NCBI RefSeq assembly: GCF_000764205.1
Contig: NZ_JQDZ01000007.1
Location: 1-64,000, forward strand
Direction of reading: 5' to 3'
Length of the DNA stretch: 64,000 nt
Origin: Thalassotalea sp. ND16A
Lineage (GTDB): Bacteria > Pseudomonadota > Gammaproteobacteria > Enterobacterales > Alteromonadaceae
Shown here: positions 35,863 through 46,634 of the stretch, piece after piece
How the letters are laid out: every line of letters begins with the position of its first letter
Position numbering within the stretch: the stretch's first letter is position 1
Program-made: the position numbers and the translations under genes
The notes under the pieces: generated by a model
Told to the model about the DNA's origin: nothing
The model's input: only the letters and a program-made list of their open reading frames with translations
Databases searched by the model: none

Positions 35863-36774
35863 TTACGCTAATACCGCATCTTGATACGCGATTGGCGATG
35901 GTCTTTCGTCTTCATAGGTTGCCCATTCCCAGCATTCAACTTGCTTAAATACTTCGCGTAGCAGCATGTTGTTTAATCCGTGACCTGATTTATAAGCATT
36001 GAGTTCACCCAAAATACTTGCGCTGCCCATGTATAAATCACCGATGGCATCGAGAACTTTGTGTTTGACAAACTCGTCATCATAACGCAGTTCATCACTG
36101 TTAAGCATACGATATTCATCAAGTACAATGGCGTTTTCCAGGCTGCCACCCAGGGCCAGGTTGTGCGAGCGTAAAAACTCGATGTCTTTCATGAAACCAA
36201 AGGTACGAGCGCGGCTGATTTCTTTGATAAATGAGCTACTGGTGAGATCTAGCGTCATATTTTGCGTGGTATTGGCGATTACCGGGTGATCAAAATCGAT
36301 GGCAAAGTTTACTTTGAAACCTTCATGTGGGCGTAATTCTGCCCACTTGTCACCTTCTTCAACACGTATGGTTTTGGTAATGCGCAAAAATTTCTTCGCA
36401 CACTGTTGTTCTTCAATGCCAACCGACTGGAGCAGGTAGACAAATGGTAACGCACTACCATCCATGATCGGAATTTCAGGAGAGTCTATTTCAACAATGA
36501 TATTATCTATGCCTAACCCTGAAACCGCAGCAAGTAAATGTTCAACGGTGGAAATTTGAACACCTTGCTCGTTTACCAAACATGTACACAACGTAGTTTC
36601 ACCAACAGCTTCCGGGGTTGCCGGAATATCAACTACTGGGTTTAAATCTACACGACGGAATATTACACCCGTGTTTGTTGGTGCAGGACGGAGAGTGATC
36701 TGCACCTTTTCACCTTTGTGTAAACCAACACCTGTAGCATTAATGCTTTGTTTGATCGTACGTTGTTTAATCAT
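35863..36774 (-). CDS. lpxC: UDP-3-O-acyl-N-acetylglucosamine deacetylase
   Basis: 303 residues (E. coli 305). It catalyses the committed step of lipid A synthesis, a zinc-dependent deacetylation in the cytoplasm. The zinc and catalytic residues are visible: [17 protein letters not shown] with the first His (about 79), and [14 protein letters not shown] with the HKXXD motif (about 238-251); the general base Glu is in the first motif. It lies downstream of ftsZ as usual, but has its own well-formed promoter. Confidence 0.97.
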   Translation of the reverse strand: MIKQRTIKQSINATGVGLHKGEKVQITLRPAPTNTGVIFRRVDLNPVVDIPATPEAVGETTLCTCLVNEQGVQISTVEHLLAAVSGLGIDNIIVEIDSPEIPIMDGSALPFVYLLQSVGIEEQQCAKKFLRITKTIRVEEGDKWAELRPHEGFKVNFAIDFDHPVIANTTQNMTLDLTSSSFIKEISRARTFGFMKDIEFLRSHNLALGGSLENAIVLDEYRMLNSDELRYDDEFVKHKVLDAIGDLYMGSASILGELNAYKSGHGLNNMLLREVFKQVECWEWATYEDERPSPIAYQDAVLA

Positions 36775-37111
36775 AATTCGCCTTTAAAACTTGCGTTCAT
36801 ACCCGTCGCTTTTAAAACTCTTGTTAAAAGCGGACGCATAATATAGCAAAATATCCGTTTGCAGTCAAAACATAAGCTCACTGGCCTAATATTTGCTTAC
36901 ACATAATTACCAACTGTAAATTAGTGTAACTATATGTAACTACTGTCGTTTTTTTATCGATTAGTTAATGCCGTTCCAGTAAATGCCAATGTGGCAACTG
37001 CTAGCACAAAACATTATAAGCATTATTTCACCATCAAGCTGAATATCAGCTGAACGGATGATGAAATGCACCGATGAAAATTCGACCTGCAATTTTTATA
37101 TCGACCTGCTA
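36775..37111 (-). promoter_or_regulatory. ftsZ-lpxC intergenic region
   Basis: 337 bp. Besides the lpxC promoter it holds an agctga...tcagct inverted repeat at 37038-37052 and a repeated tagttaca element near 36926-36945. No standard ftsZ terminator with a U-tract was found, so readthrough from ftsZ into lpxC is possible. Confidence 0.5.
36840..36868 (-). promoter_or_regulatory. Sigma-70 promoter of lpxC
   Basis: On the minus strand ttgact (36863-36868) and tatatt (36840-36845) are separated by exactly 17 bp, each with one mismatch to consensus. The -10 lies about 65 bp upstream of the lpxC ATG. Confidence 0.82.
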
Positions 37112-38275
37112 TTAGTCAGCCTGCTTTCGTAAAAACGCCGGGATGTCTAAATAATCGGTTTCAACCGCTGGCGCTGTTTGCGTTTGCGTTTGCGTTTGCA
37201 CATTACTGTCTGCATACGCATTATTAGCAACTTCAGGCTCGGCACTTGGTGCATAGCTGGCATTTACTACCATAGGCTCTGGCTTTTGCATCGGCGGCAC
37301 AATTGAAATTTCTGGTTTCTGTTGGCCAATACCGGTAGCAACAACGGTTACCCGTAAATCTTCAGTCATTTCAGGGTCTATTACCGCACCAACCACCACA
37401 GTCGCATTTTCTGAGGCAAAGGCTTTCACCGCATTACCAACGGTTTCAAACTCATCAATTGAAATGTCCATACCGGCAGTAATATTTACCAGGATGCCAC
37501 GAGCACCGGCCAAATCAACATCTTCTAACAGTGGGCTAGAAATTGCCGCTTCCGCCGCTTCTTCTGCTCTGTCTTCACCAGATGCCTGGCCTGAGCCCAT
37601 CATCGCCGTGCCCATTTCGGACATTACGGTACGCACATCGGCAAAATCGACGTTGATTAAACCCGGACGAGTAATAAGCTCGGCAATACCCTGTACCGCG
37701 CCGAGTAACACATTATTTGCCGCTTTAAACGCATCCAGCAAACTCGTTCCCGGGCCTAATACTTTTAATAACTTCTCATTCGGAATGGTAATTAACGAAT
37801 CAACATTTTGTGACAAGAACTCGATGCCCTGATCGGCGTAGTTCATTCGTTTTTTACCTTCAAACGGAAACGGTTTTGTCACGACAGCGACCGTTAAAAT
37901 GCCCATTTCTTTCGCTATTTCGGCCACGACCGGTGCCGCACCGGTACCGGTGCCTCCACCCATGCCGGCAGCGATAAAGATCATGTCAGAGCCTTGCAAA
38001 GTCTGACGTATCGTCTCTCTATCTTCTTCGGCACTCCGGCGACCAATTTCCGGATTGGCGCCAGCACCAAGCCCTTTGGTCACGTCACAGCCCATTTGCA
38101 ACGTCACCGTTGCCGATGAATTGCGCAGTGCTTGTGAGTCGGTATTGGCAGTAATAAACTCTACTCCCTCAATGGTTTGTGAAACCATGTGTTCAACGGC
38201 GTTACCGCCACCGCCACCAACACCGATGACTTTAATCACCGCTTCTTCGTTGTGGTCTTCCATTAATTCAAACAT
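37112..38275 (-). CDS. ftsZ: Cell division GTPase FtsZ
   Basis: 387 residues (E. coli 383). A tubulin-like GTPase that polymerises into the Z-ring. The tubulin signature [16 protein letters not shown] (about 104-119), the N-terminal [12 protein letters not shown], and the T7-loop segment [11 protein letters not shown] (about 205) are all present. The C-terminal linker has a short (QT)4 tract from a 6-bp DNA repeat, then the conserved tail [14 protein letters not shown] that binds FtsA, ZipA and ZapD. It is the last division gene of the cluster, separated from ftsA by about 180 bp that should contain its own promoter. Confidence 0.98.
   Translation of the reverse strand: MFELMEDHNEEAVIKVIGVGGGGGNAVEHMVSQTIEGVEFITANTDSQALRNSSATVTLQMGCDVTKGLGAGANPEIGRRSAEEDRETIRQTLQGSDMIFIAAGMGGGTGTGAAPVVAEIAKEMGILTVAVVTKPFPFEGKKRMNYADQGIEFLSQNVDSLITIPNEKLLKVLGPGTSLLDAFKAANNVLLGAVQGIAELITRPGLINVDFADVRTVMSEMGTAMMGSGQASGEDRAEEAAEAAISSPLLEDVDLAGARGILVNITAGMDISIDEFETVGNAVKAFASENATVVVGAVIDPEMTEDLRVTVVATGIGQQKPEISIVPPMQKPEPMVVNASYAPSAEPEVANNAYADSNVQTQTQTQTAPAVETDYLDIPAFLRKQAD
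37176..37199. repeat. Hexanucleotide repeat inside ftsZ
   Basis: gtttgc is repeated four times in frame, encoding alternating Gln-Thr in the disordered FtsZ linker. Copy-number change would alter linker length by two residues without a frameshift. Confidence 0.85.
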
Positions 38276-38411
38276 ATTTCTCTCTCCGTTCTATTGTTTT
38301 TTGTTCCACCAAAAAAATTGTTTATATTCTAAATATTTAACTTCGCCATAAATCTCACATTGCGTCACCAGCTGCGGGGAGTACCCACAAACAACGCCAC
38401 GAAGTGGCTCA

Positions 38412-38459
38412 TATAGACATGCGTAGCAGATCTATTATAGAAATGCGCAGCAGTTCTAT
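38412..38459. repeat. 24-bp tandem duplication after ftsA
   Basis: Units 38412-38435 and 38436-38459 (tatagacatgcgtagcag... and tatagaaatgcgcagcag...) differ at three positions. Each has ataga...tctat ends that can pair. The second unit overlaps the last base of the ftsA stop codon. Confidence 0.85.
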
Positions 38460-39694
38460 TAAAATTGTCCTTTAAACCAGTTTTTCAGCCGCGATAACGC
38501 ACTGACTACACCGTCACCTGAAGTGGCATCGCTATTGCCCTGATTGCTTGCCTGCAAGCCGTAATGCAACAGTCCGATGACTGTGCAATAACTTGGATCA
38601 TTAACGTAATCGGTAAGGCCCTGTATATTTAACGGGCTGCCAATGCGTACCGGCATCTGGAATACCTCTTCGGCAAACTCGTTCACCCCTTCCATCTTCG
38701 CCGTACCACCGGTTAAAACGATACCGGCGGCTATTTGATCTTCAAGACCACTGTCTTTGATCTCTTCCTGAATGAGTTCAAACAGTTCGTGATAGCGTGG
38801 TTCAACCACCTCGGCTAAGGTATGACGCGACATGCTTCTTGCCGGTCGACCGCCAACACTCGGTACTTCAATATTTTCTTCCATGCTCACCATTTGACGT
38901 AACGCACAAGCGTATTGCACTTTAATGTCTTCGGCATGGCTAAGTGGCGTTCTAAATATTTTGGCAATGTCACTGGTAACCTGATTACCACCTACCGGGA
39001 TCACCGAGCTATGACGTAATGCGCCACCAGTAAAAATGGAGATATCCATGGTACCTGCCCCCATATCCACCACACAAACACCCAGCTCTTTTTCATCGTC
39101 GGTTAATACCGCATAACTTGAGGCTAGAGCCGAAAAAATCAGTTGATCAGCCGATAATTCACAACGTTCAACACATTTGACGATATTTTTCGCCATGTCA
39201 TTGGCACAAGTGACAATATGCACTTTTGCTTCCATGCGTACGCCAGACATACCGATGGGGCTTTTGATCCCCTCTTGTACATCGACACTGTATTCCTGAG
39301 GCAACACATGCAGCATACGACGTTCAGCCGACATCGGCACTGAGCGTGCGGTATGGATAACATTTTCGACATCTTCCTGCATCACTTCATGGTCATTAAT
39401 CGGTACCATGCCGTTTTCATTTTGACAACTGATATGCTTGCCTGAGATGCCTAAATAAACCGAGCCAATGCGACAATCAGCCATCAATTCGGCTTCGTTA
39501 ACGGCGCGTTGAATTGATTGAATTACCAGGTTAAGGTCATTCACCCCACCTTTGTCCATGCCTCGTGCAGCATGATGGCCCACCCCGATGATGCTTAACT
39601 GCTCATCATGAGTCACCTCACCGACTACCGCGACAATTTTCGAGGTACCGATATCCAGGCCGACAACCAAATTTCTTTCTGCTACTTTAGGCAT
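38459..39694 (-). CDS. ftsA: Cell division protein FtsA
   Basis: 411 residues (E. coli 420). An actin-like ATPase that anchors FtsZ to the membrane and recruits later division proteins. The actin-fold phosphate loops are LVVGLDIGTSKIVAVVG (about 9-25) and VVDMGAGTMDISIF (about 210), with the adenosine motif ILTGGTAKMEGV (about 338). The 1C subdomain replaces actin 1B. The C-terminal amphipathic membrane-binding helix LSRLKNWFKGQF is intact. The start overlaps the ftsQ stop by 8 bp. Confidence 0.97.
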   Translation of the reverse strand: MPKVAERNLVVGLDIGTSKIVAVVGEVTHDEQLSIIGVGHHAARGMDKGGVNDLNLVIQSIQRAVNEAELMADCRIGSVYLGISGKHISCQNENGMVPINDHEVMQEDVENVIHTARSVPMSAERRMLHVLPQEYSVDVQEGIKSPIGMSGVRMEAKVHIVTCANDMAKNIVKCVERCELSADQLIFSALASSYAVLTDDEKELGVCVVDMGAGTMDISIFTGGALRHSSVIPVGGNQVTSDIAKIFRTPLSHAEDIKVQYACALRQMVSMEENIEVPSVGGRPARSMSRHTLAEVVEPRYHELFELIQEEIKDSGLEDQIAAGIVLTGGTAKMEGVNEFAEEVFQMPVRIGSPLNIQGLTDYVNDPSYCTVIGLLHYGLQASNQGNSDATSGDGVVSALSRLKNWFKGQF

Positions 39695-40511
39695 TATCTG
39701 TTTGCTCTTTTTGTTCTTGTTGCTGTTGTTTATGATTTATCATATCGGTTAGCACCGGCTTCCAGCCAACGGCCATGCCGGTATCATAACGCAAATCAAC
39801 ATAGTCAACTTGCATGTCTTTTTTTGCATACACTTTAATTTGCGCGTAGGCATCCATAAAGCGCTGCACTCTTGTCACCCGGTCTTCGCGACCCAGCTCT
39901 AACAACACCCCATCGGCTAAGGTTAATTGCCACGCGTGACGTTCGGTCAGTACCAGTTCGTCAATACTTACTTGAATAAACGTTAACAGGTTATTCAAAT
40001 TACGATAATTTTGCAGCGCCAACACTTCGCTGCCTTCCGGGCCAAAAAGTTTCGGTAACTTGCTAATCAGCCGGGTTTTGTCCGCCTGAAAAATCACCCC
40101 GTGTTCGTTGATAAAAAAATCCTCATTCCATTGCGCTACCGGAACTTGATCATTGACATAAACTCGCACTTCATTTGGCCATTGTTTGCGTACAGATGCC
40201 GAATACACCCAAGGCAATTTCTCTAAATCGCCTTGCACCTGATCCACATCCAACTGAAAAAAATTATCCAGCTCGCCCTGCTTTAACGTGTTTACTATTT
40301 CTTCATTGCTGGTAAACACAATATTGCCTTTAATCACTAAAGCTGAAACGGGTGACGCTTCATCCGCCATCATCTTGCTGGCTAATTTCCAACTGGCAGT
40401 GATCAGCAATAACACCACCAGAATGAAAAAGCCAAACCCGGACCAAAAGGTCAGGGGGGCATCTTTTAATGCCGTTATGCGATTCAACTCAAGCTGTTGT
40501 TTTTTACTCAC
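39687..40511 (-). CDS. ftsQ: Cell division protein FtsQ
   Basis: 274 residues (E. coli 276). A bitopic protein with a short cytoplasmic N-terminus, a membrane segment (about 23-45), a periplasmic POTRA domain (LVIKGNIVFTSNEEIVNTL, about 57-75) and a beta domain containing LPWVYSASVRKQWPNEVRVYVNDQVPVAQWN (about 98-128). It bridges early and late divisome proteins through FtsB and FtsL. The C-terminus is Gln/Lys-rich. It overlaps ftsA by 8 bp and follows ddlB by 33 bp. Confidence 0.95.
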   Translation of the reverse strand: MSKKQQLELNRITALKDAPLTFWSGFGFFILVVLLLITASWKLASKMMADEASPVSALVIKGNIVFTSNEEIVNTLKQGELDNFFQLDVDQVQGDLEKLPWVYSASVRKQWPNEVRVYVNDQVPVAQWNEDFFINEHGVIFQADKTRLISKLPKLFGPEGSEVLALQNYRNLNNLLTFIQVSIDELVLTERHAWQLTLADGVLLELGREDRVTRVQRFMDAYAQIKVYAKKDMQVDYVDLRYDTGMAVGWKPVLTDMINHKQQQQEQKEQTDNA

Positions 40512-40544
40512 CGCGTATGTTTACCTTCAACCTTGTTAAAGTTT

Positions 40545-41501
40545 CTAAAACTTATCTGCGCCACTTAATTGCAGCACTCGAGTGACTAATTGCTCAAAAC
40601 CAATCCCGGCAGCTTTTGCCGCCTTGGGTACCAGTGAGGTTACTGTCATCCCCGGCACCGTATTGACTTCCAATAACTGAAACTTGCCATTGCTGTCTTG
40701 CATCAGATCCACCCGGCCCCAACCTTGCGCGCCGGTGGCGTTAAATGCTTTTAACGCGATAGTTTGCAATTCCTCTTCACGCGCTTTATCTAACCCGCAC
40801 GGGCAATGATATTGAGTACAGTTGCTTTGATATTTTGCCTGATAATCATAAAACTCATTGGGCGTTACCATAGAGATTGCTGGCAATGCTTCATTACCCA
40901 ACACCGAGACGGTAAACTCTGCACCACTTAACCAGGCTTCCACCAATATTTGTTGATCATATTTAAACGCATGTTGCAAAGCAGCATTTAATTCATCAAT
41001 GCTGCTGGCGATGGCCATGCCGATGCTTGAACCTTCTTTCGCCGGTTTTACCATCACTTTGCTGCCAAGTTGCGCCAATACTCCTTCGGCGGTATCGCTT
41101 TCATAGTCAGCTTGATTGACGACGGCAAAATCGGCCGTTGGCAAGCCGGTTGCCTTAAATATTTGCTTGCTTCTGACTTTATCCATAGATAGCGCCGAGC
41201 CCAACACTCCCGAGCCAGTATAGGGAATATTTAAATACTCGAGTGCCCCTTGAATACAGCCATCTTCGCCACCACGACCATGCAAGGCGATAAATACCCG
41301 ATCAATTTTTTGCGTTTGCAAATTGGCTAAATCAAAGCCCTGGGTATCAATAGCCGTTACCTGAAAGCCAGAATTTATCAGACCTTCGGTTATCGCCGCA
41401 CCGGATTTCAGTGAGATTTCTCGTTCGGCAGAGTCACCACCAAATAACACCGCAATGTTTTCTTGTTGCAACGTTTTAAGGTCTAATAATGGTTTAACCA
41501 T
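40545..41501 (-). CDS. ddlB: D-alanine-D-alanine ligase
   Basis: 318 residues from ATG 41501, chosen because aaagg lies 8 bp upstream; a GTG at 41507 is the other option. It makes D-Ala-D-Ala for the peptidoglycan stem. The ATP-grasp fold is clear: [17 protein letters not shown] at the N-terminus, [24 protein letters not shown] (about 75-98), the Lys in [15 protein letters not shown], and the Mg-binding [12 protein letters not shown] near the C-terminus. It overlaps murC by 8 bp. Confidence 0.96.
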   Translation of the reverse strand: MVKPLLDLKTLQQENIAVLFGGDSAEREISLKSGAAITEGLINSGFQVTAIDTQGFDLANLQTQKIDRVFIALHGRGGEDGCIQGALEYLNIPYTGSGVLGSALSMDKVRSKQIFKATGLPTADFAVVNQADYESDTAEGVLAQLGSKVMVKPAKEGSSIGMAIASSIDELNAALQHAFKYDQQILVEAWLSGAEFTVSVLGNEALPAISMVTPNEFYDYQAKYQSNCTQYHCPCGLDKAREEELQTIALKAFNATGAQGWGRVDLMQDSNGKFQLLEVNTVPGMTVTSLVPKAAKAAGIGFEQLVTRVLQLSGADKF

Positions 41502-42948
41502 TGTCACTGCCTTTGCTTTTGCCTTTACGAAGGTTCAGTTTTTTAGCACTCACCATTTCTCGGGCAATTGCACCAATATTGCCGGCCCCCTGGGTGATCA
41601 ACATATCACCATCATTTAGGATGGAGGCCATAATGTCGGGCAATTGTTCAGTTGTGCTGACATAAATCGGCTCTACCGAACCACGTAAACGAATACTGCG
41701 CGCCAGAGCCTTAGAATCGGCATTGGTGATCGGATCTTCACCGGCAGCATACACATCGAGCAATACCAATGAATCCACTGCGCTTAACACTTCCACAAAG
41801 TCTTCAAACAAATCACGGGTACGAGAATATCGGTGTGGTTGAAACATCATCACCAACCGGCGTCCGGGCCAGCCATTGCGCATCGCTTTTATCGTAGCGG
41901 CAACTTCTGAAGGATGATGACCATAATCATCAATCACCGTAATATCACCTTGTTGCGGCGTTAGCGTGGTGAGCTGCTCAAAACGACGGCCGATGCCTTC
42001 AAATTTACTTAATGAGGCAACAATTGCCTTATCGCTTACCCCTTCATCGGTGGCAACAGCAATTGCCGCCAGAGAGTTCAATACATTATGCAAACCCGGC
42101 AAGTTTAAACTAATTTGTAAAACCTCCTTGCCTACGCGATGTACTTTGAAGGAGCTCACCTGGCCTTTTTGCTGATAATCCGTGGCGCGTACATCGGCAT
42201 CGAAGCTAAAACCGTAGGTGATGGTTTGACGACCGACCCTCGGCAGAAGTTCGCGTACCACATCATTATCGATACACATCACCGCTAAACCATAAAATGG
42301 CAAATTATGTAAAAATTCGATATACGTGTCTTTTAATTTTTCAAAATCACCGTCATAAGTTTCCATATGATCGGCATCAATATTGGTGATCACCGACACC
42401 ATAGGTTGCAAATGCAAAAAAGAAGCATCACTTTCGTCGGCTTCGGCCACTAAATAGCGACTTTTGCCCAACCTGGCATTGGTACCAGCACTGTTTAACA
42501 AACCACCAATGACAAACGTAGGGTCGAGCTCACCTTCCGCCATAATGCTGGCGATCAAACTGGTGGTGGTGGTTTTACCATGAGTGCCGGCAATGGCGAT
42601 GCCATGGCGAAAGCGCATCAGTTCGGCCAGCATTTCTGCTCGGCGTACCACCGGAATACGCTGCTTCTGAGCGGTTAACAACTCGACATTTTTCTTATTG
42701 ATGGCGGTTGATACCACGATGACACTGGCATTCTGCACATTTTCAGGTTTATGGCCGATGGTGATTTTCGCACCCAATTTAGTCAGGCGATTAACCACAG
42801 GGTTAACACTGATATCTGAGCCAGTGACTTCATAGCCTTCGTTTAATAATACTTCGGCTATGCCACCCATACCGGCTCCGCCGATACCAACAAAATGGAT
42901 AACTTTTACCCGACGCATTTCTGGAATCTTCATTTTCATATCTTTCAT
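41494..42948 (-). CDS. murC: UDP-N-acetylmuramate-L-alanine ligase
   Basis: 484 residues from ATG 42948 (E. coli 491). The longer frame begins 7 codons earlier, inside murG. This ATG overlaps the murG stop as taATG and has ggtga upstream. It adds L-Ala to UDP-MurNAc. The N-terminal Rossmann motif [17 protein letters not shown], the P-loop [11 protein letters not shown] (about 121-131), the central [14 protein letters not shown], and [10 protein letters not shown] (about 335) are present. Confidence 0.96.
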   Translation of the reverse strand: MKDMKMKIPEMRRVKVIHFVGIGGAGMGGIAEVLLNEGYEVTGSDISVNPVVNRLTKLGAKITIGHKPENVQNASVIVVSTAINKKNVELLTAQKQRIPVVRRAEMLAELMRFRHGIAIAGTHGKTTTTSLIASIMAEGELDPTFVIGGLLNSAGTNARLGKSRYLVAEADESDASFLHLQPMVSVITNIDADHMETYDGDFEKLKDTYIEFLHNLPFYGLAVMCIDNDVVRELLPRVGRQTITYGFSFDADVRATDYQQKGQVSSFKVHRVGKEVLQISLNLPGLHNVLNSLAAIAVATDEGVSDKAIVASLSKFEGIGRRFEQLTTLTPQQGDITVIDDYGHHPSEVAATIKAMRNGWPGRRLVMMFQPHRYSRTRDLFEDFVEVLSAVDSLVLLDVYAAGEDPITNADSKALARSIRLRGSVEPIYVSTTEQLPDIMASILNDGDMLITQGAGNIGAIAREMVSAKKLNLRKGKSKGSDNG

Positions 42949-44024
42949 TATTTCACCAATGCTTTGCATATATTGGCCACAGTTTCGGTAGCATTAGGTG
43001 TTGCGGCCAATTTACTGGCTTTCGCCATATTTCGTAGCGCCGACTCAGAGCTAAACAGCATGTTCAATTTTTGCGCCAGTGATGTCGCATTTAACTGCGG
43101 TTGCGGCAATAATGTCGCGCCCCCCTGGCGCACCAAAAACTCGGCATTTTTAGTTTGATGATCATCAACCGCGTGCGGCAAAGGCACAAAAATAGCGGGT
43201 TTAGCCGCCATCGCCAGCTCCGAAACGGTTAATGCGCCGGCTCGACAAATCACCAAGTCGGCCCAATCATAAGCACTGGCCATATCACTGATGAAGTCAG
43301 TCACTTTTACCTTTTCTGGATTCACCCCATATTGGTGATAAAGCGCCTGAATATTGTCGCTATTACCACTGCCAGTTTGATGCCAAACATCAATATCCTG
43401 CAATTTAATCTGACTGATCGCTTGCGGCACGGTTTCATTGAGTACCTTGGCGCCTAAACTGCCGCCAACCACCAAAACTTTTTTATTAATGGAACGCGAC
43501 GCCGTGACATTTAATTTAACTATCGCACTGCGTACCGGATTGCCAACCACTTCACTTTCGATGTCGCGGCTAAAGGCCTGCGGAAATGCGCTTAATACCC
43601 GGCTGGCAATTTTTGCCAAATAACGATTCGACATACCGGCAACGGCATTTTGTTCATGCAACACCAACGGAATTCGTTTACACCAGGCAGCCAAACCGCC
43701 AGGAGCACTGGCATAGCCGCCCATACCCAGTACTACGTCGGGTTGCACGTGTTTAATCACCTTTAACGATTGCCAAATCGATTGCACCACTTTAAATGGC
43801 ATGCTTATCCATGATTTCATGCCTTTGCCGCGCAAACCGGAAATATTGATAAATGAAATATCAATATCGTGTGCCGGGATTACTGTCGCTTCCATTCGGT
43901 CACTCGTGCCCAACCAATGGACATGCCAACCTTGTGCTCTTAAATTTTCGGCAACAGCTAGCCCTGGGAAAATATGCCCACCAGTACCACCTGCCATCAC
44001 TAATATCGTAGGACGTTTCGACAC
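42948..44024 (-). CDS. murG: Lipid II synthase, GlcNAc transferase MurG
   Basis: 358 residues (E. coli 355) from a GTG start with an ideal Shine-Dalgarno (caggaggg). It transfers GlcNAc from UDP-GlcNAc to lipid I on the cytoplasmic face. The GT-B signatures are [15 protein letters not shown] (about 12-26), [14 protein letters not shown] (about 100-113), HEQNAVAG (about 125), GGSLGAK (about 190) and [11 protein letters not shown] (about 262). Its start overlaps the ftsW stop by one base and its stop overlaps the murC start. Confidence 0.97.
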   Translation of the reverse strand: MSKRPTILVMAGGTGGHIFPGLAVAENLRAQGWHVHWLGTSDRMEATVIPAHDIDISFINISGLRGKGMKSWISMPFKVVQSIWQSLKVIKHVQPDVVLGMGGYASAPGGLAAWCKRIPLVLHEQNAVAGMSNRYLAKIASRVLSAFPQAFSRDIESEVVGNPVRSAIVKLNVTASRSINKKVLVVGGSLGAKVLNETVPQAISQIKLQDIDVWHQTGSGNSDNIQALYHQYGVNPEKVKVTDFISDMASAYDWADLVICRAGALTVSELAMAAKPAIFVPLPHAVDDHQTKNAEFLVRQGGATLLPQPQLNATSLAQKLNMLFSSESALRNMAKASKLAATPNATETVANICKALVK

Positions 44025-45226
44025 TACTTACGCCCTCCTGTTGCGGTTGCCTGAATTGACTGCAACCGTAATTCATGATCGATACGAATTAATATCACTA
44101 TCGCTAAGGTCATGACAATCATTGAACTGCCGCCATAACTAATCAACGGCATGGTTAAGCCTTTGGTCGGAAACACTCCGGCACTGGCGCCAACATTTAC
44201 CGCAGTTTGAAAACTCAGCCAAATGCCGATGGCATAGGCGAAGAAGCCTTCAAAATATTTTTCTTTTTCTAAAGCCCGTCGGCCCAGCAACAAGGCTTTA
44301 ATGACCAAGGTTAAGCACAATGCCAATAAACAAAAAATGCCTAAAAAGCCGAACTCTTCGCCGACCACAGCCATGACAAAGTCAGTATGCGCTTCCGGTA
44401 AGTAATCGAGTTTTTGGATGCTATTACCCAGGCCCTGGCCAAAAAATTCACCACGACCATAGGCCATTAACGATTGCGTTAACTGATAACCACTACCAAA
44501 CTGGTCTTGCCAGGGATCTAAAAATGACGTTACCCGGCGTAAGCGGTAGGGTTCATAGATCACCAACATCACAAAAGCACTTAACACCACGCCAACAATG
44601 GCGATAAACTGCCACAGTTTTGCGCCGGCTAAAAACAGTAATCCAAGGGCTGTTGCCCCCATCACGATTACCGTGCCCAAATCTGGCTCTAATAATAACA
44701 AAACTGCCAGCAAAAATAACACTAATAATGGTTTAAAAAAGCCTTTAAAGTTATCCATCACTTCATCACGACGGCGAACCAGATAAGCCGATAAATAACA
44801 GAAGAAAAATAACTTTGCCGGCTCTGCTGCCTGAATATTGATTGGCCCCACCATGATCCAGCGAGTCGAACCATTAACACTGCGGCCAATGAGCAACACC
44901 GCCACTAACAAAAACATCGCCAGCAACAATAACACCCAGCTGGATTTGTGCCACATTTGCATCTCTACCCGCAAGGCGATCGCGGCGATAAACAAGCTTA
45001 AGCCGATATAAATGGCATGACGAATAACAAAGTGGAACGGGTTATTAAATAGCTTTTCACCAATTGGCATCGACGAACTGGCCACCATGATCAAGCCGAC
45101 TAAATACATCGTCAGGGCAATGATGATAAAGCCTCTATCGAAAGTGACCGGCGCATTACTGCTGCGGTTATCGCTTAACCAAGCAGGCAGTTCAGGCAGT
45201 CTGATTGCTGGCATAGACATAGCCAT
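44024..45226 (-). CDS. ftsW: SEDS peptidoglycan glycosyltransferase FtsW
   Basis: 400 residues with about ten transmembrane segments. It polymerises septal glycan from lipid II in complex with FtsI. SEDS signatures are seen: NGSTRWIMVGPINIQAAEPAKLF (split about 119-141), LEPDLGT (about 180-186), the long periplasmic loop with AYGRGEFFGQGLGNS...LPEAHTDF (about 256-282), and LTMPLISYGGSSM (about 359-371). The stop and start codons overlap murG and murD by single bases, indicating translational coupling. Confidence 0.97.
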   Translation of the reverse strand: MAMSMPAIRLPELPAWLSDNRSSNAPVTFDRGFIIIALTMYLVGLIMVASSSMPIGEKLFNNPFHFVIRHAIYIGLSLFIAAIALRVEMQMWHKSSWVLLLLAMFLLVAVLLIGRSVNGSTRWIMVGPINIQAAEPAKLFFFCYLSAYLVRRRDEVMDNFKGFFKPLLVLFLLAVLLLLEPDLGTVIVMGATALGLLFLAGAKLWQFIAIVGVVLSAFVMLVIYEPYRLRRVTSFLDPWQDQFGSGYQLTQSLMAYGRGEFFGQGLGNSIQKLDYLPEAHTDFVMAVVGEEFGFLGIFCLLALCLTLVIKALLLGRRALEKEKYFEGFFAYAIGIWLSFQTAVNVGASAGVFPTKGLTMPLISYGGSSMIVMTLAIVILIRIDHELRLQSIQATATGGRK

Positions 45227-46560
45227 TAACTCATCTCCCTTACCGCGGCAATAAACATATCGCCACGCTGCATGTAGTTATTGAACATATCTATGCTCGC
45301 ACAGGCCGGCGATAATAAAACCATATCGCCAGGCCGAGCTAATTTTCGACTTGCCTGTACGGCTTGCTGCAATGTTTCAACTTCAATGGCGTTTGCTGTT
45401 AGTGCCGCGATTTGATGCCCGTCTTTACCGAGGGTTATCAACTGATCAACCTGGCTCAGCGCCGGCTTTAATTCATTGAAATCTGCACCTTTACCATCGC
45501 CACCAGCGATCAAAATTAATTTATGGTTGCCATTGGCCAAGCCGGCAATTGCCGCTAGCGTGGCACCTATATTGGTGGCTTTCGAGTCATTTACCCATTT
45601 GATGCCATCAAAACTGGCTACTTGTTTACAACGGTGATCGAGTCCCTCAAAAGATACCAGGCTTTGTACCATGTTATGCAATGGCCAGTGAGCACAATGG
45701 CCCAAGGCCAGTGCGGCTAAACAATTGAGTTCATTGTGTTGGCCAACAATGGGCAGATGATCACAAGCAATTAAGTTGCTATCGCCATAGGCTAAATAAC
45801 GAATACCTTTAGTTTCGCGGATGCCAAATTGCCCTGGCGCAGGAACACCAGGGCCAAAGCTGATATCTGCGGATGAAAAATCATTAGGTTGTGATATCGC
45901 TTCTTCGCGATTAACAACACGGCGTTTGCTCATGCTGAATATCTTGTGCTTTATCTCGCGGTAATTTTCCATGGTTTGATGTCGGTCTAAATGATCATCA
46001 CTGATGTTTAACACGGTACCGGCAACAGCCTGCATTGATGCCATGGTTTCTAGCTGAAAACTCGATAGCTCAAGAATGACAAAGTCTTTATCTTCATCAA
46101 CAATGTCTAGTGCAGGCACCCCAATGTTACCGGCAAGCGCCGCATCTATCTGGCAATACTGGGCAATGTGGGCCAATAAGCTGACCACCGTAGATTTACC
46201 ATTAGAGCCGGTAACGGCAATTATTTTACTTGCTGATAACTGGCAAAACAATTCGACATCACCAATTAACTCGCTGCCCGCCTTTCGGTTGTCACTGATA
46301 TCGCTAATGTTGATATCGACACCTGGGCTGGCAATAATAACATCGGCAGCGGCAATGGCTTGAATATCCCAACGACCAGTAATTAATTGTGCCTGCGGAT
46401 TAAGCTCGGTTAAGCGCTGCACGCCTGGAGGATTGACACGGGAATCATTAACAATAAAGTCAAATTTTTGCGACGTTAAAAAGCGCGCACAAGATAACCC
46501 TGTGGCGCCTAATCCCAGCACTAATATTTGTTTATTCTGCAGTAATTCCAATGTTCTCAT
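45226..46560 (-). CDS. murD: UDP-N-acetylmuramoylalanine-D-glutamate ligase
   Basis: 444 residues (E. coli 438). It adds D-Glu to UDP-MurNAc-L-Ala. The N-terminal LGLGATGLSCARFL, the P-loop VTGSNGKSTV (about 115-124), the central NISDDHLDRHQTM (about 185-197) and the C-terminal-domain NDSKATN (about 320) are all typical. It lies 74 bp downstream of mraY, one of the few gaps in the cluster, and its last base overlaps the ftsW start. Confidence 0.97.
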   Translation of the reverse strand: MRTLELLQNKQILVLGLGATGLSCARFLTSQKFDFIVNDSRVNPPGVQRLTELNPQAQLITGRWDIQAIAAADVIIASPGVDINISDISDNRKAGSELIGDVELFCQLSASKIIAVTGSNGKSTVVSLLAHIAQYCQIDAALAGNIGVPALDIVDEDKDFVILELSSFQLETMASMQAVAGTVLNISDDHLDRHQTMENYREIKHKIFSMSKRRVVNREEAISQPNDFSSADISFGPGVPAPGQFGIRETKGIRYLAYGDSNLIACDHLPIVGQHNELNCLAALALGHCAHWPLHNMVQSLVSFEGLDHRCKQVASFDGIKWVNDSKATNIGATLAAIAGLANGNHKLILIAGGDGKGADFNELKPALSQVDQLITLGKDGHQIAALTANAIEVETLQQAVQASRKLARPGDMVLLSPACASIDMFNNYMQRGDMFIAAVREMS

Positions 46561-46634
46561 TGCCCGTTTCTTTTCCTGGTCCTGTCGAGGTAAATATTCG
46601 CAGCTCTAATTGCTGACCGTGTTTTAATCTAGTG

